From: Methylococcaceae bacterium
GTDB taxonomy: Bacteria; Pseudomonadota; Gammaproteobacteria; Methylococcales; Methylomonadaceae
NCBI GenBank assembly: GCA_006844705.1
Contig: SPJS01000103.1
Location: 1-43,862 of the forward strand
Direction: 5' to 3'
DNA: 43,862 nt
Below, piece by piece: positions 8,550-18,363 of this stretch (position 1 is its first letter; every line of letters begins with the position of its first letter). The notes beneath the pieces are model-generated. The model was not told the origin of the DNA and searched no databases. It saw only the letters and a list, made by a program, of their open reading frames with translations. The position numbers were made by a program, and so were the translations under genes.

Positions 8550-9230
8550 ATGAAATCGATCGACGCAGAACCGTTCGCGTACCCGCTACCGCCAGACACG
8601 CTACCGGTGTTGATAGTTATCGACATGCAACGCGACTTTATCGAACAAGGCGGTTTCGGCAGTGCCCTGGGTAATGATGTGAGTCTGCTGCTCGATATCG
8701 TGCCGACGGTGAAAAAACTTATCCAGGCGTTTCGCGATCTCGATCTGCCGGTGATACATACCCGGGAAGCACACAAGGCGGATCTTAGCGACTGCCCGCA
8801 AAGCAAACGTTTGCGAGGTGACTGCAAACTTCGTATCGGTGATAAAGGGCCGATGGGAAGAGTACTGATAGATGGCGAACCGGGCAATGCCATCATCCCT
8901 GAACTGACCCCGATTGAGGGCGAATACGAGCTGACCAAACCGGGTAAGGGCGCTTTCTATAATACCTCGTTGCAGGAAATCCTCGATAAACATGGTACGA
9001 CACTCCTGCTGTTTGCCGGTGTCACAACGGAAGTCTGCGTGCAGACCAGTATGCGCGAAGCCAATGACCGGGGCTACCAGTGCCTGCTGGTGGAAGACGC
9101 AACGGAGAGTTACTTTCCCGAGTTCAAACGCGCCGCAATCGATATGATTACCGCACAGGGCGCCATCGTTGGCTGGGTTGCCGACTGCGACGAGGTTGTC
9201 GAGGCACTTAAGGATACTTATGGAAAATGA
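8550..9230 (+). CDS. Second isochorismatase-like cysteine hydrolase
   Basis: This 226-residue paralogue of the BiuH-like protein has the same triad, D25 (VIDMQRDF), K130 (LTKPGKGAF) and C163 ([17 protein letters not shown]). It differs in the substrate-lining part: [20 protein letters not shown] replaces the [12 protein letters not shown] stretch of BiuH, so it probably has another substrate. A reasonable guess is an amide or ureide hydrolysis one step before or beside biuret, but no specific reaction can be read from the sequence. It follows the ATPase gene by two bases and its 3' end overlaps the start of the cupin gene, so it belongs to the same transcript. Confidence 0.85.
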   Translation: MKSIDAEPFAYPLPPDTLPVLIVIDMQRDFIEQGGFGSALGNDVSLLLDIVPTVKKLIQAFRDLDLPVIHTREAHKADLSDCPQSKRLRGDCKLRIGDKGPMGRVLIDGEPGNAIIPELTPIEGEYELTKPGKGAFYNTSLQEILDKHGTTLLLFAGVTTEVCVQTSMREANDRGYQCLLVEDATESYFPEFKRAAIDMITAQGAIVGWVADCDEVVEALKDTYGK

Positions 9231-9576
9231 TCAATACATCCATTTCGATGGACTGTTCGACACTGAACAGCTCATGGCGCGCAAGGACTGGCAACGGTTT
9301 CGCGACGGCATCGAGATCATACGCATCTACGACCAGGGCGAAGATGGCATGAGTGCAGCCCTGTTGCGCTATGCCCCCGGCGCCAGTGTTCCGGCTCACG
9401 AACATACCGGTCTGGAAAACATAGTGGTACTCAGCGGCAGCCAGCAGGACGAACGAGGCAGCCACGAAGCCGGTTCCATCATCGTCAACCTGCCAGGCAG
9501 CAGGCACAGTGTACACAGCGAAAACGGCTGTATCGTGTTCATCATCTGGGAACGACAAGTACGTTTTATCGAGTAG
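9220..9576 (+). CDS. Small single-domain cupin protein
   Basis: The ATG at 9220 overlaps the stop of the preceding hydrolase gene by 11 bases; a longer in-frame start at 9169 would lie deep inside that gene. The 118-residue product is a single cupin barrel. The first metal motif appears as [20 protein letters not shown] and the second as [19 protein letters not shown], so likely metal ligands are H, H and E in the first motif and a His in the second. It resembles ChrR-type cupins. Cupins in such operons may be small enzymes or sensors; its function here is unknown. It ends three bases before the allophanate hydrolase start. Confidence 0.8.
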   Translation: MENDQYIHFDGLFDTEQLMARKDWQRFRDGIEIIRIYDQGEDGMSAALLRYAPGASVPAHEHTGLENIVVLSGSQQDERGSHEAGSIIVNLPGSRHSVHSENGCIVFIIWERQVRFIE

Positions 9577-9579
9577 CGC

Positions 9580-11421
9580 ATGAAAGACACATGGAACCCC
9601 ATCAATGGCAGCCTCGACCTGTCGACACTGAAGGCGATTTACACAGACGGTACGATTGGCCCCGTCGATGTCATCAGCGCCGTCATCGAGAGGATCAGAC
9701 GCAGAGGCAATGACCATGTATGGATCAGTCGTATCGATGAGAGCATCTTACTAGCCAGGGCGCGCAAGCTCGAGGAACTGCTGCATGACGACAGGAGCAT
9801 ACTGGACAGGATGCCGCTGTTCGGTATTCCCTTCGGCGTCAAGGACAATATAGATGTCCTCGGTCTCGAGACCACTGCCGCCTGTCCCGGCTTCGCCTAC
9901 CAGCCTGAGGTGACTGCCACAACCGTAACACGATTACTGGACGCCGGTGCCATCCTGATCGGCAAGACCAATATGGATCAGTTTGCCACCGGCCTGGTCG
10001 GAACACGTTCCGGGTACGGAACGCCTGTCAGCCCTTTTGGCGAAGACCGTATACCAGGCGGCTCCAGTTCTGGTTCGGCTGTCGCAGTCGCAGCAGGACT
10101 CGTCAGCTTCGCACTCGGCACTGACACAGCCGGCTCCGGCCGGGTACCTGCCGGACTCAATAATATAATCGGGCTGAAACCGACACGTGGCATGTTCAGT
10201 TCCCGCGGGATGGTGCCGGCATGTCGTAGTCTAGATTGTATCTCGGTGTTCAGTCTGTGCTGTGATGATGCTGCTACAGTCGCTGACATCATGGCACAAC
10301 ATGATGACGAGGATGCGTTCTCGCGCCCCGAAGCCCAACAGTTTCGTTATCAGTTATATTCGATCACACAACCAAAAGTACTTGCTGTGCCTGCGCCCGA
10401 CGACCTCCAGTTCTTCGGTGACATGACCTGTCGTACTGCCTTCCTCGGCTTGATAGACGAGCTGGACACCGATACAGACTTCCGCGTCGTAGAGATCGAC
10501 TTCTCCCTGTTTCGCCAGGCCGCGAAACTGCTGTATGACGGTCCCTGGATAACAGAACGCAAGATCGCATTTGGAGAATTCATCAACTCACACCGCGATA
10601 GCATCAACCCGTCTGTTTTCAGAGCTGTCTCCGACAGCGCGCCCCTGGATGCGGAAGATTCGTTCAATGGTTATTACCAGTTGCGGGAGCTTCACACGCA
10701 GGTCGCGAAAATGTTTAAAGGGTTCGACGCGATGATCGTTCCGACATATGGTCGTAGCTATCGGATCTCGGATATTATCGACGATGACTACGTAGCCAAC
10801 CGGCAGCTCGGCTACTACACAAATTTTGTCAACCTGCTCGACCTGTCAGCGGTGTCCGCACCCTCAGCGATGCTGACTACAGGCCTGCCCTATGGATTCA
10901 CCCTGATAGGTCCGGCGTTCTCCGACAGCATGCTGCTCTCGATCGCAGACCAGATACACCGTTCAAAATCTCACACCATCGGGGGCACGGGGCAACCACT
11001 ACCTGCGCAAGCCCCCTTACCTGCCGAAGGAATGACGGATGCTATTGATCTGTGCGTGGTCGGTGCACACATGAGGGGCCTGCCACTCAACCAGCAGTTG
11101 ATAAAATGCCAGGCAAGCTTCATCCGCCAGACATATACCGCCGCCCACTACAAACTGTTCTGCCTGCAGCAGCTGGAGCCGATACGTCCTGGTTTGGTGC
11201 GCTATGATGAAGCTCTCGCAATAGAAGTTGAGGTATGGCGTATTCCACTGTCACAGTTTGGCTGTTTTATGATGCTGATCGATACGCCGCTGGCAATCGG
11301 TACAGTAGAACTCGAAGATGGAACATGGGTAAAAGGATTTGTTTGCGAGGATTACGCGATACAGAATGCACCTGACATCTCGCACTTTGGCGGCTGGAGA
11401 AGTTACCTGGCAGACACCTGA
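9580..11421 (+). CDS. atzF: Allophanate hydrolase
   Basis: This 613-residue enzyme hydrolyses allophanate to ammonia and CO2, the last step after biuret. The amidase-signature domain (about 1-450) has the Lys-Ser-Ser triad K88 (FGVKDNID), S162 (PGGSSSGSAVAVAAG) and S186 (LGTDTAGSGR). These are each three positions before the residues reported for AtzF (K91, S165, S189). The C-terminal domain (about 490-613) has the family pattern VVGAHMRGLPLNQQL, then VWRIPLSQFGCFM and a GWRSYLAD ending, and belongs to full-length allophanate hydrolases rather than generic amidases or GatA. It is the final gene of the operon. The 149 bp between it and the converging RND operon hold no clear terminator. Confidence 0.92.
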   Translation: MKDTWNPINGSLDLSTLKAIYTDGTIGPVDVISAVIERIRRRGNDHVWISRIDESILLARARKLEELLHDDRSILDRMPLFGIPFGVKDNIDVLGLETTAACPGFAYQPEVTATTVTRLLDAGAILIGKTNMDQFATGLVGTRSGYGTPVSPFGEDRIPGGSSSGSAVAVAAGLVSFALGTDTAGSGRVPAGLNNIIGLKPTRGMFSSRGMVPACRSLDCISVFSLCCDDAATVADIMAQHDDEDAFSRPEAQQFRYQLYSITQPKVLAVPAPDDLQFFGDMTCRTAFLGLIDELDTDTDFRVVEIDFSLFRQAAKLLYDGPWITERKIAFGEFINSHRDSINPSVFRAVSDSAPLDAEDSFNGYYQLRELHTQVAKMFKGFDAMIVPTYGRSYRISDIIDDDYVANRQLGYYTNFVNLLDLSAVSAPSAMLTTGLPYGFTLIGPAFSDSMLLSIADQIHRSKSHTIGGTGQPLPAQAPLPAEGMTDAIDLCVVGAHMRGLPLNQQLIKCQASFIRQTYTAAHYKLFCLQQLEPIRPGLVRYDEALAIEVEVWRIPLSQFGCFMMLIDTPLAIGTVELEDGTWVKGFVCEDYAIQNAPDISHFGGWRSYLADT

Positions 11422-11570
11422 CCAGGAAAACAGTGATGCCACTAAAATAATGTAACAATCGACATCATCACTTCCTACGCTAAAACCATCAGTATGATCC
11501 TCTAATATTTGCCGGTTAACGAATTCGAGTGTCTTTTGGGTTATTTTTTTGAATTCAGTCGCTGAAATTA

Positions 11571-14500
11571 TTAAAACTGATGTTGAAAATCATATGTTGA
11601 AAAATCAGTTTTGTAGAACAAACTGTAAAGCACTGGCACCAGGACCAATGTAATAATCGTGGCAAACAGCAATCCAAAAATAATGGACACAGCCATCGTT
11701 TCGAACATTGGGTCATGCGAAATCCACAATGGCAGCATTCCCCCCACCGTTGTCGCCGTCGTTAATAGAATTGGCCGAAGGCGTTGGTTAGCCGCCATGA
11801 CGATAGCTGATTGAGCAGTCATACCCCGATCAAGCTCGATTTTAATCCGATCAATTAAAACAATCGCATTATTAATGATAATTCCAGACAGGGATATCAC
11901 TCCGAGAATCGTAAAAAACCCAAAAACAGATTGCGCCAGGTTTAGCCCGATTGTGACACCGATTAAACCTAAGGGAATTGTGGTCAAAATAATAACGGGC
12001 TTTCTGATTGAATTGAACTGGGCGACCAATAGTAAAACAATAATCATTCCTGATATTGCCAGCTTATCAGTTATTGATTTATTGGCATCGCCTGATGTTT
12101 CTGCTTCCCCGCCAAGTTCATAGGCATAACCATATCTCCATTGTTTGGCTGCATCTTGTAACCAGGGAATGAAAATGCTGTTAATTTCTGTCGCAGTCAC
12201 CCCCGGTTTCAACTGGGCGTTAACCGTAATGGTCCGTTCACGATCCTTTCGTTTAATGATACTGTACTGCCAATCCATTTCTATATCAGCGACCTGTTTT
12301 AAAGGCACATTGTTGCCACTGGACTGAGAATAAACCATCATTCCGTCAAGCTTTTCGATGTTCTGCCGGTCTGCTTGTACCGAGCGCAATTTGACAGGAA
12401 TGATTTTGTCCTGTTCCCGATACTCCGTCAATTGCAGACCTGACAAACTGCTTTGCAATGATACCGCGACATCCTGGCTGCTGACATTAGACAGTCGCGC
12501 CTGCTCCTGATTAATTTTGACATCCAGTTTTTTACTGCGCATCCCCCAATCATCCTCAACATCAAGAACTCCGGGCAATGAAAGCAACTTTTCTTTTATC
12601 GGATTAACTATGCGATAAAGTTCATCAAAATCAACGCCTGAGATCCTCACAGAAACCGGAAAATCTATCGGCGTACCATTCTCCAGTTTTTTCATCTGTA
12701 TTTTTAAATCAGGATGTTGGTCTTGGGCATAATTCATCACTTTTTCAATCACTTCAGGAATCACCAGATGATCGGTGGTGTTGATAATCATTGAGCTGTG
12801 ATGCGAATTTCTAGGTTCCGGGTTTGCTGTTAAGGTGTAGCGTGGAGCTCCTTTCCCGATAAATCCTAACCAATTGACTACCCCCTGCTGTTTTTCCTGC
12901 TCAGAGGAAGCGACTTGAAGCGTGCTTTGCATAAACTGTTCAATATCCTTGACCACTGCATCGGTTGTTTCAATATCAGTGCCACGGGGCATGTTTATCC
13001 TTGCGTTAATGATGGCATTGGTCGTCGGAGGAATGAATACTTTGGGTACTAAACCTAACCCGTTGATCGCCAACACAAATAAAATTGCAACAACGCCGAG
13101 AAAAATAAACCTGTGCCTCAATGCCGGTCTCAGAATGCTTAAATAAAGTCGATAGATCAACCCTTCCTGTTTATCCTTCCCCGATTCACGTTTGATTTTT
13201 AACAGGTGTCTTGCCAATAATGGAATGACTGTCATCGCGAGCACCCAGGATGAAATTAACGCAATTGAATTCACCCGGAATATATCCGATGCATATTCCC
13301 CAACCGCAGATTCAGCAAGAAAAATACTCAAAAAAGCGGCGGCTGTGGTTAATGAAGAAATTAATAATGGGACAGCCAGTTCATTTCCTGAATGGATGGC
13401 CGCGGCGACAGGTGAGTCGCCTTCCGCCATTCGTACCATGATGCTTTCGACAATGACGATGGCGTTATCGACCAACAAACCCAATGCAATAATTAATGCT
13501 GCCAGTGATACTTGATTAATCGTGATTTCGAAAAACTGCATGAGAAGAAATGATACCGCGATACTCATTGGTATCAACATTGAGACGACCAGCCCGGTTC
13601 TGATACCAAGAAACAGCAACATCACCAGCATGACGATGGACACCGCTTGCAACAAATTAACCATAAAATTATCTACGGCAAGAGTGACAAGATCGGATTG
13701 CAAATAGACCGGCGTAATGCTTATCCCCCACGGGTAATTTTCTTCAAGCCTGGGGATAATGTGCTTCAGTTTTTCTCCTAGCTCGAGAATATTTCCCTCT
13801 TTCTGGATGGAAATAGAAAGCACCAGGACAGGTTGCCGACTGAACCGTGCCTTACTTTTAACCGGATCATCATATCCGCGAAATACGCGGGCAATATCTT
13901 CGAGATACACCACCTGTTTTTGTTCCGGCAATTGAATCACGGTACGGCGTATATCATGTAAAGAATCAAAATTACCGCTGGGTTCAAGGGAAATACGCTC
14001 GCGTCCCAACACTATGCTGCCACCGGGTTGCAGAATATTTGAAGATGACAGGATTTGGCTCAGCTGCAGCGGTGATAATCCGTATTTGGCCAGATCTGCA
14101 TTGTTATATTCCACATAGATGACTTCATCCTGCGCACCCTGAATGTCAACTTTGGAAATGTCTGCTATTTTAAGCAGCTGATTACGTAAATCATCGGCAT
14201 ATGATTTCAATTCAGCATAGGAAAACCCTTCACCAGACAACGCATACACCATGCCAAACACGTCACCGTACTCATCGTTGACAAAAGGCCCGACGACGCC
14301 ATCGGGCAAATTATTAATATCATCAATTTTTCGCCTCAAACGATCAAAAATAGGCCGCATATCACGGTATTTTTCTTTGAAATTAGCATGAATGGTCGAC
14401 ACACCGTTTTCTGATTTCGAGCTCACATTGTCGAGTTCAGGTAATTCCTGAACGACCTTTTCAATTTTGTCAGTGACCAGCTGTTCAACTTTTTGAGGAT

Positions 14501-14663
14501 TGGCTCCCGGTAATTGCGTTGTAATCACAGCCGTCCGAATGGTGAATCCTGGATCCTGGGCCTTAGGCAGCGAAAAATAGGCATTAATCCCACTCACCAC
14601 CATTAATGCAGTTAACACATAGACGACCCTGTCAAAACGAAACGCTATTCCAGTCAAATTCAT
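11571..14663 (-). CDS. RND-family efflux transporter, inner membrane pump (AcrB-like)
   Basis: This 1030-residue protein has the RND layout: one N-terminal membrane helix, a large periplasmic domain, membrane helices 2-6, a second periplasmic domain and the last helices. The helix-4 motif GLLVDNAIVIVESIMVRMAEG carries an Asp-Asn pair where drug pumps usually have two Asp. The segment LPGANPQKVEQLVTDKIEKV is typical of the HAE1/AcrB side of the superfamily. It should expel hydrophobic or amphiphilic compounds using the proton gradient. It follows its adaptor gene by one base and belongs to a three-gene tripartite operon. The substrate cannot be deduced. The region is clearly more A+T-rich than the biuret island. 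Confidence 0.92.
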   Translation of the reverse strand: MNLTGIAFRFDRVVYVLTALMVVSGINAYFSLPKAQDPGFTIRTAVITTQLPGANPQKVEQLVTDKIEKVVQELPELDNVSSKSENGVSTIHANFKEKYRDMRPIFDRLRRKIDDINNLPDGVVGPFVNDEYGDVFGMVYALSGEGFSYAELKSYADDLRNQLLKIADISKVDIQGAQDEVIYVEYNNADLAKYGLSPLQLSQILSSSNILQPGGSIVLGRERISLEPSGNFDSLHDIRRTVIQLPEQKQVVYLEDIARVFRGYDDPVKSKARFSRQPVLVLSISIQKEGNILELGEKLKHIIPRLEENYPWGISITPVYLQSDLVTLAVDNFMVNLLQAVSIVMLVMLLFLGIRTGLVVSMLIPMSIAVSFLLMQFFEITINQVSLAALIIALGLLVDNAIVIVESIMVRMAEGDSPVAAAIHSGNELAVPLLISSLTTAAAFLSIFLAESAVGEYASDIFRVNSIALISSWVLAMTVIPLLARHLLKIKRESGKDKQEGLIYRLYLSILRPALRHRFIFLGVVAILFVLAINGLGLVPKVFIPPTTNAIINARINMPRGTDIETTDAVVKDIEQFMQSTLQVASSEQEKQQGVVNWLGFIGKGAPRYTLTANPEPRNSHHSSMIINTTDHLVIPEVIEKVMNYAQDQHPDLKIQMKKLENGTPIDFPVSVRISGVDFDELYRIVNPIKEKLLSLPGVLDVEDDWGMRSKKLDVKINQEQARLSNVSSQDVAVSLQSSLSGLQLTEYREQDKIIPVKLRSVQADRQNIEKLDGMMVYSQSSGNNVPLKQVADIEMDWQYSIIKRKDRERTITVNAQLKPGVTATEINSIFIPWLQDAAKQWRYGYAYELGGEAETSGDANKSITDKLAISGMIIVLLLVAQFNSIRKPVIILTTIPLGLIGVTIGLNLAQSVFGFFTILGVISLSGIIINNAIVLIDRIKIELDRGMTAQSAIVMAANQRLRPILLTTATTVGGMLPLWISHDPMFETMAVSIIFGLLFATIITLVLVPVLYSLFYKTDFSTYDFQHQF

Positions 14664-14664
14664 A

Positions 14665-15759
14665 TCAGTCTATCCTGACCTGAAGGCCTTCACGAATAGC
14701 GGTCACCCCTGCGACCACCACTTTATGTCCCAATTTAAGCCCGGAGGTAATCTGAATACCTTGGTCCATCAGATGCCCAATCGTGATTTGTTGTCGTTTT
14801 ATCACTCCGGTTTTATTATCCGGATTGGCGTCTACAAGGTAGACAAATCGCCCATTCAAGTCTTCACTGACTGCTACGGAAGGTATCACTATGGTTGATT
14901 GCTTTGGGTCTGAATGTTCAAAAATAAAAGTGACTTCAGCTACCATGCCGGATTTTAATTGTGCAGGTGAATTATCAATCGCCAGCAGCACTGGAAATGT
15001 TGTCCCGCCATCGGCAGCGACGCCGATCTCGGTAATTTTTGCAGTAAAACTGGTGTCAGGAAAAATACTAAGCTTGACTGAGGCCAGCATGCCGGGTTTA
15101 AGTTGATTAACATAAGTCGCGGGCACATTCATCGCAATATCGATATGATCACCACAACTTAATTTAATGATGCTTTGCCCACTGCTGACATTTTCATTGT
15201 TTTCAACATTCACCGCTGTCACATCACATGTATTATCAGTCACCAGGCGGGTGTAACTGAGATTCAACTTCGCCAGTTCAAGACTTTTAACAGCCACATT
15301 AAGCTGTGCCTGACTGCTTTCAGCATTTGATCTGGCCGCATCAAGTTCCTGGCGCGATGCATTGTTATTTTCATACAGGCCTTTAAGCCGCTGATATACA
15401 GCACCTGCGTTACGTAAACTGGCACGTGCCTGTGCCAATGATGCCCGGCTTTGTTGGACCTGCAATTCATGCTGCGCAGAATCAAGTTCAGCCAACAGTT
15501 GTCCTTTTTTCACCCGGTCCCCCAGCTTGACTGGAATAGAAGCCAATGTCCCTGCAGATTTAAAACTCAGTTTGATTTCCTGACTCCCTCTGGCAATACC
15601 CGAAAAAGTCCTGGCCAGCCCTGATCCTGCAGCGAAGATTTCGATGTATTTGACACTGCGCAATCGGGTTTTTTCGTTGACCTGCTCTTTTTCACATCCA
15701 GTAAATACCGCAAGGCCTAGAATGCTTATCACAACTAACCGTATCATTTTATTTCTCAT
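14665..15759 (-). CDS. RND efflux periplasmic adaptor (membrane fusion protein)
   Basis: This 364-residue protein starts with a lipoprotein-like signal (LAVFTGCEKE), so it is probably anchored to the inner membrane through Cys22. It has the barrel-sandwich (lipoyl) halves, LKVSFKSAGTLASIPVKLGD-like at about 58-85 and NLSYTRLVTDN later, around a coiled-coil hairpin of about 100-175 that is rich in Gln, Ala and Leu. A beta-barrel and a membrane-proximal domain follow. It links the inner pump to the outer membrane channel. Its first bases overlap the end of the TolC-like gene by ATGA, so the order of translation is channel, adaptor, pump. Confidence 0.9.
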   Translation of the reverse strand: MRNKMIRLVVISILGLAVFTGCEKEQVNEKTRLRSVKYIEIFAAGSGLARTFSGIARGSQEIKLSFKSAGTLASIPVKLGDRVKKGQLLAELDSAQHELQVQQSRASLAQARASLRNAGAVYQRLKGLYENNNASRQELDAARSNAESSQAQLNVAVKSLELAKLNLSYTRLVTDNTCDVTAVNVENNENVSSGQSIIKLSCGDHIDIAMNVPATYVNQLKPGMLASVKLSIFPDTSFTAKITEIGVAADGGTTFPVLLAIDNSPAQLKSGMVAEVTFIFEHSDPKQSTIVIPSVAVSEDLNGRFVYLVDANPDNKTGVIKRQQITIGHLMDQGIQITSGLKLGHKVVVAGVTAIREGLQVRID

Positions 15760-18071
15760 TGAATACTCTCATTGATCATTTGGTACCATTGATCAAACCC
15801 GTGTTCATGCAAAATCAGGTCAAAATTTGCCACTGACCTTTGAATTTCAATCCAGTCAATCAAAAAGCTATACAGAGCGTTTACCGCCGAAAGATCAGAC
15901 GCAAGCAACGCATTTTGCGCATCGATTAACGACGTAATGGAAATTGTCCCGCTACGGTAGGCATCACTGACCAGTTCATAATTTTCTCTGGCGGCCTCTG
16001 CCGCCTGTCTGGACAAGCGTATTGCCGGAAAGCTGCCTTTAACTTTTTGAATCGCCGTGCGAACCCTGGCCGCTATTTTTTCCTCAATATCTGCATGAGA
16101 CAAGCGTGATTGAATCAACGCATGACGCGCCCGGGAAACTTCTGCACTGCGCGCGCCTCCGGAAAATAATGGCAACTGAGCCTGTACCCCTACATTCCAG
16201 CTATCCTCCTGATGAAAACTGTTATTTGCGCCTACTCCGCCCTGCTCCAGGTTATGTGAAAATTTGGCATTAAGGCTAACATCAGGTACGTAAAAAGCTC
16301 GGTTTCCCGCATCCAGTTGCCGTTGAGCTGATTGCGAAATTAATTCAATTTGCTTTATCTCGGGTGCATTTTGTTTGGCCCGGCTAATCTCAAATTGTAC
16401 ATATTTTTCCAGTTTTATCGCATTATCAAGCAAGCCAAGATAGCGTTGATCTGTGATAGATGAAAATATTTCATTTAACTGCTTATCAGAAACATACAAA
16501 GCATTCGCCAACGGCCAATGAAGAATGCGTTTTAATTCCGTTTCTGCTTGCTCGGTTGCCGCGCGAGACACATAAAAAGTGCTACGGTCATTGGCAATCA
16601 CACTCTGCCAGCGCAATTCTTCTGAGCGATTGGAATAGCCGATTTTAACCCGTTGTTTTGCCAATTCAAGATTGGATTCACTTACCTCAAGATTCGCTTT
16701 TCTCACCTGTTGGGTCGCTTGCGCAGACAATAACTGCAAATAAGCAACAGACACCTGTCGCAACACATCTAATACGCGGCTTTTAAACACCTGGTCTTCA
16801 GACTGTTTAGTTAATTTTGAAACATCAAAAGCAGACCAGTTTTTTTCAGCGTAGATCAACTGGGATAAATTAATCTCGGCGTCAGCCTTATGTTGCGCTT
16901 GTTGAACTCCGGCATGATCCTGATCAATATGAGAGCCGCTTAATGCAATGTTGATTTGTGGCAATAACGGGGCGCGTGACTGATCCACCTGGTCTTCAGC
17001 CAGTATGATATTGTACTGGTCAGCCTGTAGCTCCAGGTTAACCGCGACTGCACGATGCATTGCATCAGTAAGATGTGTGATTTGATCTTGTGGTGAATCA
17101 TTAAACAGTAACTCAGCAGTCTCCAAAACCCTCCAGCTTGGAGAGAATCCAATGGTTCTTGCGGTCTGCATATTTAATGCGAGTTTCGGTGTTTGTTCCA
17201 GTTCAACATTAAGTTGTGAAGCATTCTGACCAAGTAAAATACTTTGAGTCATCAGGGCGATACGGCGGGCAAACCTCAACTCATCAATCGTTCTGCCATT
17301 TAAGGTCGCCAAAAATCCCAGCTCTAAATCGCTACGACCCAATAAAGAAAACGTCGCGATGTTACGTTGATTCAACTGGTCAGCAAAATCGCGAATATCT
17401 TGATTTGAAAAGCGCGGGTGCGGAGGTAAATAAAGCGCATCGGTGGCAGCGGGCCATTGATCAATTACCTCAGTCATACTTGATGAAACCGTAACAAAAT
17501 TGACGGTAAACTTCATATTCTGCTGAATTCGATCAATCATACTTTTCAGCTTGGGCATGGCCCTCATAATGACTGGATCGATAGGCAATACCAATTGCTT
17601 AAACGGTATTAATTGATGAAACGCTTTCAGTTCCTGCTCTATACTGGTGGACGTACTGACATAGGTGAAATTTTTCTTATTACTTTTGCCATTTTTGAAT
17701 GGAAATCCCTGTAACACTCTGTCTGCCACCAGCATGGAAAGCATAGGCTTTTTTGGATTAGGGAAGTTTGCTGCGGCCTGAGAGGCTATCAACCCTTGAA
17801 GTAATATCAGATCAACCTCTTTATCATCATTCAACTGTTGAATAGAGGAAACGATCTGTTGATAATCCCATTTCCCTTGTAAAACCTTATGCTCAGGGAA
17901 CTGAATAGAAAAATCAGGGGTATTCAGGCGAATAATTTCCTGTTTGATCAAGGCTAGCGGCAAAACCTCACGCATCACCGGGCCATCTGCAATTAATCCA
18001 ATCGTTACTGTTTTTGCTAATCCAAAAACTGGATAAATTATCAAAAAGAACAGCAGTATGAATCGTTTCAT
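15756..18071 (-). CDS. TolC-family outer membrane factor fused to an N-terminal periplasmic binding-protein-like domain
   Basis: The product is 771 residues, far longer than the usual 430-480 of TolC proteins. After a signal peptide (MKRFILLFFLIIYPVFGLAK), residues about 20-310 resemble the ABC_sub_bind type of periplasmic binding protein: VTIGLIADGPVMREVLPLAL, LILLQGLIASQAAANFPN, ATDALYLPPHPRFSNQ and LLGRSDLELGFLATL are the repeated alpha/beta elements. Residues about 325-750 form a normal outer membrane efflux protein with two coiled-coil repeats, including LPLFSGGARSAEVSRARHAL and the ending SGTISITSLIDAQNALLASD. The operon partners show that it is the channel of the RND pump. The extra domain may sense or capture a ligand in the periplasm; that role is inference. 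Confidence 0.85.
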   Translation of the reverse strand: MKRFILLFFLIIYPVFGLAKTVTIGLIADGPVMREVLPLALIKQEIIRLNTPDFSIQFPEHKVLQGKWDYQQIVSSIQQLNDDKEVDLILLQGLIASQAAANFPNPKKPMLSMLVADRVLQGFPFKNGKSNKKNFTYVSTSTSIEQELKAFHQLIPFKQLVLPIDPVIMRAMPKLKSMIDRIQQNMKFTVNFVTVSSSMTEVIDQWPAATDALYLPPHPRFSNQDIRDFADQLNQRNIATFSLLGRSDLELGFLATLNGRTIDELRFARRIALMTQSILLGQNASQLNVELEQTPKLALNMQTARTIGFSPSWRVLETAELLFNDSPQDQITHLTDAMHRAVAVNLELQADQYNIILAEDQVDQSRAPLLPQINIALSGSHIDQDHAGVQQAQHKADAEINLSQLIYAEKNWSAFDVSKLTKQSEDQVFKSRVLDVLRQVSVAYLQLLSAQATQQVRKANLEVSESNLELAKQRVKIGYSNRSEELRWQSVIANDRSTFYVSRAATEQAETELKRILHWPLANALYVSDKQLNEIFSSITDQRYLGLLDNAIKLEKYVQFEISRAKQNAPEIKQIELISQSAQRQLDAGNRAFYVPDVSLNAKFSHNLEQGGVGANNSFHQEDSWNVGVQAQLPLFSGGARSAEVSRARHALIQSRLSHADIEEKIAARVRTAIQKVKGSFPAIRLSRQAAEAARENYELVSDAYRSGTISITSLIDAQNALLASDLSAVNALYSFLIDWIEIQRSVANFDLILHEHGFDQWYQMINESIQ

Positions 18072-18136
18072 TTTGAATCACGTGGTACAGGATAAATATT
18101 GTCAAACAACGATAGAATCATAACGTCTTGCACTAG

Positions 18137-18180
18137 GAGACTGTCGGATTATGGATAATTCTACTACGGCAATGGGAAAC
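18137..18180 (-). repeat. Truncated end of the 160-bp mini-element family
   Basis: A CTAG at 18133-18136 is followed by GAGACTGTCGGATTATGGAT and about 25 more bases that match, in inverse orientation, the right end of the complete copy at 35567-35726. The similarity fades after about 45 bases, so only one end is left. It lies in the 292-bp gap between the RND operon and the esterase gene, in which I see nothing else that can be supported. Confidence 0.7.
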
Positions 18181-18363
18181 CGAAGAAATAACCTCGTCTG
18201 TATTGAAAAAGCTAATTTATCATTTAGATGATTAACGGGTTGCTACGCATGTCCAGGTAAGTATTTCCAAATGAGGAATTCCTTTGTCTGGACTGATTGT
18301 GGCCAATCGCGTGCTGCGCGCCCCGAACATTAGAAACGTTCAGTACTCTTAGGATTAAATACG

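Noticed and set aside
18241..18300. GTCCAG...CTGGAC inverted repeat as a tRNA or riboswitch
   Set aside because: Only six paired bases, with no tRNA-like arms or anticodon loop; most likely chance.
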